Shown here piece after piece: positions 51,591 to 61,100 of a DNA stretch of 64,000 nucleotides. The DNA is from Deltaproteobacteria bacterium (lineage in GTDB: Bacteria; Myxococcota_A; Polyangia; GCA-2747355; JADLHG01). The stretch spans positions 21,285 to 85,284 of the forward strand of contig JADLHG010000036.1 in assembly GCA_020848905.1 (NCBI GenBank), in the 5' to 3' direction. The number at the start of each line of letters is the position of its first letter. Position 1 is the stretch's first letter. The notes beneath the pieces were generated by a model, which made no database searches, was not told where the DNA came from, and saw only the letters and a program-made list of their open reading frames with translations. The position numbers were made by a program, and so were the translations under genes.

Positions 51591-51971
51591 CTAGTCGACC
51601 TTCTCGGCGACCATCTTCTCCTCGCCCTTGGTCATGGTCATCGTCTTGCCCTTGAAGGCCACGACCATCGTCTCGGTCTTGTTGGTCTTCTCGTTGGTCG
51701 TGGTGACCTTGTTCCCCTTCATGCTGAACTTGCCGGTCATCGACTGCGAGACCTGCTGGCCGTTCGGGGCCTTGGCCTTCATCGTGACGGTCCACTTCTT
51801 CCCGTCGTCCTCGAAGGCGAGCACGATGCTGGTGTCGGGCGGAGACTTGATGGTCTTGCCCTGCTTGGTCATGCTCACGACCTTCCACTTGCCATTGATC
51901 TTGCTGGCGGCGTTGGCGGCGAGGGGCAAGAGGAGCAGGCTAGCGGCCAAGAGTACGGCGGCTTTCTTCAT
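51591..51971 (-). CDS. Small exported beta-barrel-like protein
   Basis: 126 residues; GGAAGGATCGTC before the ATG. Classic signal peptide (KKAAVLLAASLLLLPLAANA). The mature 105 residues are lysine- and threonine-rich with alternating strands (INGKWKVVSMTKQGKTI, WTVTMKAKAPNG, KVTTTNEKTNKTETMVVAFKGKTMTMTKGEEKM). This resembles lipocalin-like or TIGR03067-type proteins in which each strand carries a KWxV or T-K pattern. Lower G+C third positions than the neighbours because of the many Lys/Thr codons. Substrate unknown. Confidence 0.75.
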   Translation of the reverse strand: MKKAAVLLAASLLLLPLAANAASKINGKWKVVSMTKQGKTIKSPPDTSIVLAFEDDGKKWTVTMKAKAPNGQQVSQSMTGKFSMKGNKVTTTNEKTNKTETMVVAFKGKTMTMTKGEEKMVAEKVD

Positions 51972-52318
51972 GACGATCCTTCCTTAGGTGCGGTGAAGCC
52001 TCGAAGCGAGGTTTCTCGTTGTGCTCCGGGCCACGCCGGCCCAGGACCCTGGGCAGTAGTAGAGCATCCGCCGGAGCGCTGTCAAATCGGTATTACGGCG
52101 CGCTCGCCTGGGCCTTGCCGCGTCGAGGGGTGCTCTGCCGAGGCCGAAACGGCGCGCCGGCTGCCGCGTACTTCGTGGGTGAATCGACGGTTGGCGACGC
52201 CGGGGTTGCGGGGAGATCACGAGAGGACCGCGGGGGCGATGGGGCGCACTTTGGCCCTTGTGCGGCCCCTGCCGAGGGCTAATATCGCACTGCGTTATCA
52301 ACCACGGCGAGGTCCTCC
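51972..52318. other. Intergenic region between divergent genes, no gene seen
   Basis: About 347 bases. A sigma-70-like promoter for the fumarase is at its right end (listed separately). The rest holds no frame with a believable start and no strong repeat that I could see. Confidence 0.4.
52258..52285 (+). promoter_or_regulatory. Candidate sigma-70 type promoter for the fumarase gene
   Basis: TTGTGC (52258-52263), 16-base spacer, TAATAT (52280-52285), which is four of six to TATAAT. It lies 33 bases before the ATG, with a GAGG site between. The likely start of the fumarase / CitE / megaenzyme series, as no other promoter-like stretch is evident before 53958 or 55146. Confidence 0.45.
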
Positions 52319-53908
52319 ATGGCATTCGAGCCCCGCGTTTCCCCCGCACTCGAGTTCTCGACAGAAGAACGAAGCGCCTACGCACGACTCGGCCTGCAGC
52401 CGATCGCCGCCGCCGACATCGAGGCCACCGTCGCGGCGATGATCGAGCACGCCGCCTACCATATTAATGAGGACTGGCTCCGGGCGCTGCGCTTCGGGCA
52501 CGACCGCGAGGAGAGCGAGCGCGGCCGCGCGATCTATCGTCTGATCCTGCAGAACGCGGCGGCAGCCTCGGCGGCGCGGCGGCCCACCTGCCAGGACACG
52601 GGGCAGGCGGTGGTCTTCGTGGACCTGGGTCAGGAGGCCGTGGTCGTGGGGGGGCGCCTCGAGGAGGCCGTGAACCGCGGCGTCGCCAAGGGCTACAAGA
52701 CGCTCCGCGCGAGCGTGGTCAGCGACCCGCTCTTCGCCCGCAAGAACACCAAGGACAACACGCCGGCGGTGCTCCACACGCGCCTCGTGCCCGGCCGCGC
52801 GATCCACGTGCACGTCGCGGAGAAGGGCTTCGGCAGCGAGAACAAGAGCTTCATGACCATGTATCCCTACCCGGGCGGAGGGACCAAGGCCGTCGGGGAG
52901 CTCGTGGTGGCCGGGATCGCCAAGGCCGGGGCCGACTGGTGCCCGCCGGGGTCGATCTCGGTGGCGGTGGGGGGGAACTTCGAGCAGGCGCCGCTCATGG
53001 CCAAGCGCGCGCTCCTCGAGCCCTTCGACATGGACCTCCTGCTCGACCGGGCCAAGGTGCACCCGGAGTCCCTGACCGCCGAGGAGAAGTTTCGCATCGA
53101 GCTCTTCGAGGCGGTCAACGCCCTCGGGCTCGGGCCGCAGGGGCTCGGCGGGACCACCGCCGTGGTGGACGTGAAGCTCACGACGGCGCCCACGCACATC
53201 GCGGGTCTGCCGGTGGCGGTGAACGTGCAGTGCAACAAGGCGCACCACCTGGACGCCGTGCTCGACGGCTCGGGGCCGGTGACGAGCTTTCCCAGGCCCG
53301 ACGTGGCGCCGTACCTGGCGGGGCTCGACGCCGACGGGGGAGCCGATACGGTGCTCCGCATCAAGCTGCCGCTCGACGAGAGGACGCGCAAGTCCCTCAA
53401 GGCGGGCCAGCGGCTCCTGCTCACCGGCAAGCTCCTCACCGCGCGCGACGCGGCCCACAAGCGGATGATCGAGACGCTGGACCGCGGCGAGCGCCTCCCG
53501 GTGGAGCTCGCGGGGCAGCTCGTCTACTACGTGGGGCCCGTGGATCCGCTCCCCGGCGAGGTGGTCGGCTCGGCGGGGCCGACGACCGCGAGCCGCATGG
53601 ACCCCTACACGCCGCGCCTCCTGCGCGAGACGGGGCTCGCCGGGACGATCGGCAAGAGCGAACGCGGCGCGGCCGTGGTCGCGGCGATCAAGGAGACGGG
53701 CACGATCTACATGATCGCCGTCGGGGGCGCGGGCTACGTGCAGTCGCGCTGCATCCGGTCGGTGAAGGTGCTGGCCTACGGGGAGCTCGGGACCGAGGCG
53801 ATCCGCGAGCTCGAGGTCGAGGACTTCCCGGTGGTCGTGGCCGTCGACAGCGACGGGAATAACCTGCATCAGAGTGGGCGGTTGGCCTTCGCCAGCAGCC
53901 CCCACTAG
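52319..53908 (+). CDS. Class I (iron-sulfur) fumarate hydratase, possibly also mesaconase
   Basis: 529 residues. The three cluster cysteines fit the family spacing: C91 (RRPTCQDTG), C208 (GADWCPPG) and C305 (VNVQCNKAHH), 117 and 97 residues apart; FumA of E. coli has 119 and 94. Alpha and beta regions are fused as in the single-chain class I enzymes. Catalyses fumarate to malate; several class I fumarases also hydrate mesaconate to citramalate. Here the two next genes encode CitE-type lyases, whose known substrates include malyl- and citramalyl-CoA, so a dicarboxylate role beyond the TCA cycle is plausible. Cytosolic. The chosen ATG has GAGG before it. Confidence 0.92.
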   Translation: MAFEPRVSPALEFSTEERSAYARLGLQPIAAADIEATVAAMIEHAAYHINEDWLRALRFGHDREESERGRAIYRLILQNAAAASAARRPTCQDTGQAVVFVDLGQEAVVVGGRLEEAVNRGVAKGYKTLRASVVSDPLFARKNTKDNTPAVLHTRLVPGRAIHVHVAEKGFGSENKSFMTMYPYPGGGTKAVGELVVAGIAKAGADWCPPGSISVAVGGNFEQAPLMAKRALLEPFDMDLLLDRAKVHPESLTAEEKFRIELFEAVNALGLGPQGLGGTTAVVDVKLTTAPTHIAGLPVAVNVQCNKAHHLDAVLDGSGPVTSFPRPDVAPYLAGLDADGGADTVLRIKLPLDERTRKSLKAGQRLLLTGKLLTARDAAHKRMIETLDRGERLPVELAGQLVYYVGPVDPLPGEVVGSAGPTTASRMDPYTPRLLRETGLAGTIGKSERGAAVVAAIKETGTIYMIAVGGAGYVQSRCIRSVKVLAYGELGTEAIRELEVEDFPVVVAVDSDGNNLHQSGRLAFASSPH

Positions 53909-53957
53909 CTGGGCCGTGCCATTGCGTGCGCGGCCCACAACAAAGGAAGGTGGCAAC

Positions 53958-55115
53958 GTGGGTCAGTCACGCATCGTCTTCACACACGCACACCGGCAGC
54001 GCTTCGGAACGAACACCACGGGCACGGGGTCGGTGCACGAGAGGGGGCGCTGGCCCGGCATCGAGCTCTACTACCCGCCGATCAAGTTCGTGCCCAAGCG
54101 GGGGGCCTACGAGGAGATCGAGGAGGCCGAGTCGCGCTTCTGGCGCTGGGGGGCGACGACCGAGGCGCACACGATCATCTTCGACCTCGAGGACGGCTGC
54201 CAGCGGAAGGCCGAGAGCCGCGCGCTGCTGCGCAAGGTGCTCCCCAAGCTCGACCGCCCGGACCTGATGGTCGCGCTGCGCATCAACCAGTTCCGCACGA
54301 GCGAGTACGAGCGCGACCTCGAGCTGGTCTCGGACCTCAAGGACCATATCCAGGTGGTGATCCTGGCCAAGGCGGGCGAGGAGTACGGCGCCGCCGAGAT
54401 CCGCGAGCTCTCGTCGTGGATCGTGAAGATCAACGCGCCGCTCGCCGTGGAGCCGATCATCGAGCACCCGAAGAGCCTGAAGATCGCGGAGCAGATTCTC
54501 GGCTACGACTCGGTCTGCCACGTGGTCTTCGGCATCCACGACTTCTCGAAGGCCATGGGCGTGCACATCACCCCGCGGCACTGGCTCGAGGAGCTCCGGG
54601 TCTGGCGCGACATGCTGCTGCTCGAGGCGCGACTACACGGCAAGGGGGTGATCGGCGGCGTCGATCCGCTCGTCGGCCAGAAGCTCATGCCCTCGGACCT
54701 GACGGAGGATGCCGAGGTGCGGCGCTGGCTGGAGACGGAAGGGGACGAGCAGGCGCGCGTGGTCTACGAGCACGCCAAGGCCGAGGCGCAGTTCGGGCTC
54801 ACGGGCAAGCAGGTCGTGCACCCGTACCACATCCCCCTCTGCAAGGCGGCCTTCGTGCCCGCCCCGGACCAGGTGCAGGACCAGATGGACATCCTGCGCA
54901 AGGCGATGGAGGCCAAGGCGCTGATCGGCGGCGCGATCCTGCACAAGGGCGAGATGCTCGACCCGCCGATGTTCGGCAAGGCCCTACAGACGCTCCTGCG
55001 CGCGGCGGCGCTCGGGGCCCTGGATGCGGAGGCTACCGCGCTCGCGCAGAGCGTGGTGGACGCGATGCCCGACTTCGCGCTCCGCGAGAACTGGCCCTAC
55101 AACGTCATTCTGTAG
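53958..55115 (+). CDS. HpcH/HpaI aldolase / citrate lyase beta-like protein (malyl- or citramalyl-CoA lyase type)
   Basis: 385 residues from a GTG with GGAAGGTGG before it. TIM-barrel CitE fold. Metal and substrate residues appear intact: Glu-Asp pair in IIFDLEDGCQ, Arg in VALRINQFR, VILAKAGEEYG, Glu in VEPIIEHPKSL and Asp in VFGIHDFS. The segment HPYHIPLCKAAFVPAPDQV corresponds to the C-terminal lid of CitE proteins. Such enzymes cleave or form beta-hydroxyacyl-CoAs such as malyl-, beta-methylmalyl- or citramalyl-CoA. It is 50 bases after the fumarase and 30 before the 2,891-residue fused enzyme, which contains two further CitE-like regions plus one degenerate relative. Actual substrate unknown. 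Confidence 0.88.
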   Translation: MGQSRIVFTHAHRQRFGTNTTGTGSVHERGRWPGIELYYPPIKFVPKRGAYEEIEEAESRFWRWGATTEAHTIIFDLEDGCQRKAESRALLRKVLPKLDRPDLMVALRINQFRTSEYERDLELVSDLKDHIQVVILAKAGEEYGAAEIRELSSWIVKINAPLAVEPIIEHPKSLKIAEQILGYDSVCHVVFGIHDFSKAMGVHITPRHWLEELRVWRDMLLLEARLHGKGVIGGVDPLVGQKLMPSDLTEDAEVRRWLETEGDEQARVVYEHAKAEAQFGLTGKQVVHPYHIPLCKAAFVPAPDQVQDQMDILRKAMEAKALIGGAILHKGEMLDPPMFGKALQTLLRAAALGALDAEATALAQSVVDAMPDFALRENWPYNVIL

Positions 55116-55117
55116 GG

Positions 55118-55145
55118 CTCGAGGAGCAGCCCTCGAGGAGCAGCC
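55118..55145 (+). repeat. Exact 14-base tandem duplication with two ribosome-binding sites before the megaenzyme gene
   Basis: CTCGAGGAGCAGCC occurs twice in a row (55118-55131, 55132-55145), and the ATG at 55146 follows directly. Each copy has GAGGAG, so the megaenzyme start has two Shine-Dalgarno sequences, one of them at normal distance. Confidence 0.7.
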
Positions 55146-58100
55146 ATGGATCCCCGCGACCTTTCGACCCTCGCGCAGCTGACCGCAGAGCACGCCGGCG
55201 CGGTCGGCGTGGACGTCGTCGCCATCGACGCCTTTCGCGATGCCCCCGAGGTAGTGCTGCGGGAGAGCTTCGCGGCGGAGGAGCTCGCCTACGCGCGGGG
55301 GCGCGGGGATCCGTCGGCCAGCCTCGCGGCGGCGTGGGCCGCGAAGGAGGCTCTGCTCAAGGCGCTCGGGAGCGGTCTCGGGGCGGGGCTCGTGGCGCCG
55401 CACGAGCTCCGGCTCGCGCACGAGCGGGACGGGGCGCCGCGTCTCCTCTTCGGTAGCGCGGCGGCCGCGCGCCTCGGGGTCTCGCCCGAGGAGCTGGCGG
55501 TCTCGGTGTCGCACGCCGCGGGGGTGGCCGTGGCGGTGGTCGCGCTCCCCGAGGGGAAGCGCCCGAGTCTCGCGCCGCAGCCGATGGGCAAGACCGGCGG
55601 CGTGAAGAATTACGAGAAGTCGCGGGGGGACGTGCTGGCGCTGCTCAAGGGGCTCTCCGCGGCCGAGGCGCCCCCCCCGCCGGAGGTACACGCCGACGGC
55701 CCGCTCTATGCGGCGCTCATGGCGCGCGCGGATGACCCGGAGCTCGGCCCGATCTTCACTCTCGCGCGCCGCTGCGGGCTCGAGTTCCGGCTCGTCGCCC
55801 CGCACCCCCAGGCCTTCGAGAACCTGGACAACGCCGAGGAGAGTAACGACTTCCGCAAGCTCGCCCCCTACGCGCAGCTTCACGTGCTGGTCCTCACGCT
55901 CGACGCCGAGAGCTACGCAGCCACCGTGGCGCAGGCGCCGCTTGCGGCCGGGGCCCGCGGGGCGGTGCTCGTGAACGCGGGGCTGCTCGACGGACCGCCG
56001 GAGCTCGCCGACGCGCGCGACGTGCTCCTCCGCAGCGAGCTGCTCCACGAGGCGGTGCACTTCGAGGACCCCACCTTTCGCGCCGAGGGGGACGCCGTCG
56101 TCGGGCAGTGGATCGAGGAGGCGGCGGGTCTCGCGCGGCAGGCGAGCCGGCTGGCGCAGGCCGACGCCGCGCTGCGCGGGCGGGCCGAGGCGCTCATCAC
56201 GGACACGCTCGAGGGAAACCCCGTGCGGGGGTCCTTCGACCTCGAGCTCGGCGACGGCACGGGGCGCCGCATCGCCTCGAAGACCTTCATGGTGCTCGAG
56301 ATGGAGCTCGCGGAGCTCCACCGGAGCTTCGGCACGCTCACGCCCGACGGGATGAACCCGGCCCTCTTTCGCCTGGTGGACCGGCTCCTCGGGGAGGCTG
56401 AGCTCTATCGCCCCGAGACGGCCACGGTGAGCGCGCGAGGCCTCGAGGAGGTGCTGCGCTTCGCCACGCAATACGACAAGGACCTCCGGCGGCCGGTGCA
56501 GCGTGAGCTCGGCGTCCAGCTGCAGGAGCTCCTCCTTCCGCCCGACGCGGCGGAGCGAGTGCGACTGCAGCTTGCGCGGGTGACGGGACTGCTCGACGGG
56601 AGTCTCGAGCCGAGCTTCCCCGAGCCGGCGATCGCCGCGGCGGCGCCGCAGGCAGCGGCGAGCGAGACGGCCGTCGCGGGCGCGGCGTCCGTGGTGGCGC
56701 AGGATCCCTTCGTGGCCGAGCGAGAGCGGCGCTGCGTGGGCCGGTCCGTGACCCCCTCGCGCCATCGCCCGAGGAGGCTCGGCACGCTCGTGCGCGAGGG
56801 CGACGATTGGCAACAGGCGCAGGCCGTGGGCGAGGTGGTGGTGGACCTCCGCCGGCCGCGCGTCTCGACCGAGGCGCTGCTCGAGGCCCGAGCGGCGTGT
56901 CTCGCGCGGGCGCGTGCCTTCGTCGCCGAGGGAGGAACGGTCACGTTGCGCCTGGCCCGCGAGCTCCCGCAGGCGCTCGATGAGCTCAGGGCCTTCGTCG
57001 CGGCGCTCGGCAGCTCTGTTACCGACGTGGTGGCGGAGGTCGAGCGACCCGAGCAGGTATTCCGGCTCGACGACGAGCTCCTCGAGCTGGAGCGCGAGCT
57101 CGGCCTTCCGTCCGGCGTGGTAGGTCTCGAGCTGGAGCTCGGCACGCCGCGGGCGCTCCTCGAGGCGGAGCGGCTGGCGACGGCTACGCCGCGGGTCTCG
57201 GCTCTCGAGCTCGGGGCGACGCTCCCCGCGCTCCTCGGGTGGGTCTTCCGGCCGCGACCGTCGGAGAGCTCGACGCAGGCGGTGCTCCGCCGGCTCGTGG
57301 AGCTGGAGCAGGCTCTCGCGCCGGCTCGGGCGCGCGTGCGTCCGGTGGCGCGCGCGGAAGGACTCGCGCTCCTGCGCGGGCCCTTCGGGCTCGGTGCGCT
57401 CCCCGACGAGGGAACCCCCTTCGGGCAGCTCGCGCGAGATTACGACGGGCTGCGCGTGACGGGTCCGACGGCGGCCGCGCGGCTGCACGCGCACCTGCCG
57501 GACCCCGAGCTCGCGACGCGCCTCGAGACGCTCGAGCAGGCGGTCGCGGGGACGCAGGTGGCGGACCCCGCCGGGGCCTTCCGGCTCGAGGAGGATCTGC
57601 GCGTGCTCGAGGCGGCGGTGGCCCGTGGCGCGCTCCCCGAGGCGGAGCTGGAGCGCTACTGGCGCGCGCGCTGGCGCCTGCTCTACGACGTGGGCGTGCC
57701 GACGGAGATCCCGATCCCCGACCGGAACCTGGCCGAGGTGCTCCTCGAGGCGGCGGAGCGGCGTCCCGACCGGTGCTTCCGCTACCGCGCCGAGGGGGTG
57801 GATGCGGCAGGGCGGCGCGTGCCGCTGTCGGCCGACGTCCCCTTCGCGCGGCTCCTCGGCCCGGACGCCTACCGCATGGCGCGCATCTTCGACGAGCTGG
57901 GCGTCGTCGTCGGAGACCGGGTGGCGGTCTCGACGAGCAACACGCTGGCCAACGTGGCCGCGTTTCAGGCCGCAGCCCTCGTCGGGGCGGTGCTCGTCCC
58001 CCTGGACCCGACCAAGGCCCACCTCGCCGACCGCTTCTTCAACGACGCCGAGGTGAAGCTCCTGGTCTTCGATCCGGGCGGGGACGTGGACGACGCCGAG

Positions 58101-61100
58101 CTCCATCACGCGCGGCTGATGAGCTGGGTGCGCGAGCGCGGGCTCGACGAGGATCCGGTAGTGGTGAGCGAGCTACGTCGGGCCCGGCGCAAGCTCGGCG
58201 CGGAGGACGCGGAGGTCGCGCTGCAGGCGCTCGTGCAGCTCCTGCCCGAGGAGAACCGGGGGGAGTTCGTCGCGCTCTGGCGGCGCAAGCTCGACCCGTG
58301 TCGGAAGTTCGCCGAGACGTTGCCGCTCGTGCCGTCGCTCCGCGCGGTGCTGCTCGCCCGCGTCGAGGACTTCGTGCCCGACGCCGCCGAGACGGCGCTC
58401 GGCAGCGGCGTCGAGGAGCTGACCCGCGCGCTCGGCGGTCGGGTGCGCGTCGAGCTCCTCGGAAAGCTCCTGCCGGGTGTCTCGGACGCCCCGCTCAGCC
58501 CGAGGGTGGGTGGGGGCGATCAGCTCGCCTGGCCCTACACGGGCGGCACCACCACGGGGGTGAGCAAGGCCGCCGTGCACACGCACCGGAGCCTCCTCGC
58601 GCTCGGGCTCCAGCGCGGCCTCTCGATGATCCCCGACGGGGATCAGAAGCGGCACGCCGTGGTCACCACGCTCCCCTTCACGCACACCTACGGCTTCGCC
58701 ACGGGCGTTTTGACGCCGGTGCTGACGGGCGCCGACGCGGTGGTGGTCCCGAACACTGGCCCGCGCTACCTCTCCACGGTGGCCGAGGGGCTCGTGCAGG
58801 AGGGGGCGACGGTCCTCTTCTCCTCGCGGTCGGCCCTCGCGACCCTCGTGCGGCTCGTCCCCGAGACGGCGCGGCTCGCCCTCGAGCGCATTGCGAGCTC
58901 GGGGGACACGCTCACCCCGGCGGTGACCGAGGCCTGGCGCAGCCGCTTCGGCGTGACCCCCTGCTCGGGCTACGGCTCGACCGAGACGCCGTCGAGTCTG
59001 ATGAACCCGCGGCGCACGAACCGCGCCGGGACGGAAGGGATCCCGGTGCCGAACGCCGAGGCGCGCATCGTGCACCCGGAGACCGAAGCGGTGCTGCCGC
59101 CGGGGGTGCCCGGTCTGCTCCAGCTCCGCGGGCCGCACCTCGCGCAGGGCTACGCGCACCGGCCCGATGCCGACGCGAAGGCCAAGCGTCCGGGCGGCTG
59201 GTGGCAGAAGGACGACATCTTCAAGATCGACACGGACGGCTACTTCGTCTTCTGCGGCCGGGCCGACGACATGTTCACGGTGAACGAGCTGAACGTCTAT
59301 CCCGAGACGGTGGAGCAGGCGCTGCTCGGTATCCCGGGCGTCGCCGAGGCGGCGGTGATCGGCGTCTTCGATCCGAACCTCGAGACGAACCGCGTGAAGG
59401 CCTTCGTCGTGCCCGAGGCGGGGGCGGACCTCACCGCGGAGAGCGTGATGGAGGCGGCGCGGGGGCTGCTCGAGGCGCACGAGGCCCCGACGCTGGTGGA
59501 GCTGACGGAGAGCCTCGACAAGAGCAACTTCGGCAAGCTCGCGCGGTCGAGCCTGCGCAAGAAGGAGACGCAGAAGGAGACCGAGCGCAAGGAGGCCCGG
59601 GCTCAGGCGCCGGCCGCCGCGCCGCAGCCGCCGCCGGAGCTGGACCCGCGCCGGACCGCGCTCGTTTTTCCGACGGGGGGCTCGCACTGGCCGGGGATGG
59701 GGGCGGACCTGGAGCTGGAGGAGGAGGGAAGGGAGCTCCTGGCGCGTGCCGAGGCTGCGCTCGCGCTCGAAGGAGTGCCGAAGGGGGCGCTCCGCGCGCT
59801 GATGATCGGGGCGGGACAAGCCGAGCGCGTGCAGCAGGCGGAGGGCTTTCGCTGGAGCGGGGATTTCCCGCTCAGCGTGGCGGCGCAGACGACCGTGAGC
59901 GTGGCCCTGGCCCGCGCCTTCGCGCGCACGTACGGCGCGCCGAGCCTGGTGCTCGGGGAGAGCATGGGGGAGCTCGCGGCCTACGCAGTCTCGGGGACGC
60001 TCGCCTTCGAGGACGCGGTGCGGGTCTCGTACCGCCTGGCGCAGGCGCTGGCCCGCGCCTCGGATCACCTGGGCCACTTCCGCATGGCGGTGGTGGAGCA
60101 GCTCCCGGCGGAGAAGCTCGCGCCGATCTGCGACGCCGTCGGAGCACGGGTGGTGATCTCCGAGTCGCCCACCCTGTTCGTGGTGGGGCTGATGCTCGAC
60201 CACCTGCCGCAGCTCGAGGCCGCGGTGAGCGCGGCGGGGGCGCGGGTCCTCGTCTCGAACAACCCGTGCGTGGCGCACGATCCGCGGCTCGCCGCCGACG
60301 TGAAGACCTGGACCGAGTACCGCGCCCTCGTCGAGGGGCTCGCGCTCCATCCGCCCACTACGCCGATCGCGTCGGCCCTCGAGCCGGGGCGCCTCCTCGA
60401 GGACGAACACGCGCTGCGGCAGAACCTCCTCGACACGGTGACGAGCGCGGTGCGGTGGGGCGAGACGGTGGCCACGCTCCCCGATCGCGGGGTGGAGCTC
60501 CTCCTGCAGCTCGGCGCGAACGCGAGCGCCTACGCGCTCGAGAAGCTGCGCGCCGAGGGAGAGCTCCCCGAGGCGACCCGCATCGCGTCGGTCGGCACGC
60601 TCGGGGGCGTCGAGACGCTCGATGCGCTGCCGGGGCGCTGCTGGGTCGGCGAGCCGGTGACGGTGGACGAGGTGCGCATCCGTGCGCTGGCGCAGGCGAG
60701 CGGGGACCGCAACAGCTACCACCTGGACGCGGAGTACGCGCGGCGCACGCAGTACGGCACCGTGATCCTGCACGGCGTGGGCAGCCAGGGGCTCGTCCTC
60801 GCGGAGCTCGGAAGGCGACTGCCGAGCCTCGAGGTGACCCGCACCGAGGTCCTCTCCTTCAAGCAGCCGGTGAAGGTGGGGGACGCGGTGCGGCCGGTGA
60901 TCCAGGTGCTCGCGCAGCGCCCCGGGGAGCTGCACGTGAGCTTCACCGCGCTCAACGGCTGGGGGGACCTGCTCCTCGACGGAGAGGCGTGGCTCTCGCC
61001 ACGAGCGGAGAGCCAGCCCGCCGGCGAGGCCGTGGAGCTCGCGGCCTACGGTCGGGAGGTCACGGCCTTCGCGCCGCGTCCCGCGCCGGAGTTCGCGCCG

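Noticed and set aside
54984..58109. Long antisense open frame across the CitE and megaenzyme genes
   Set aside because: Low-complexity Arg/Leu/Glu/His product, no ribosome-binding site, no domain; explained by codon bias.
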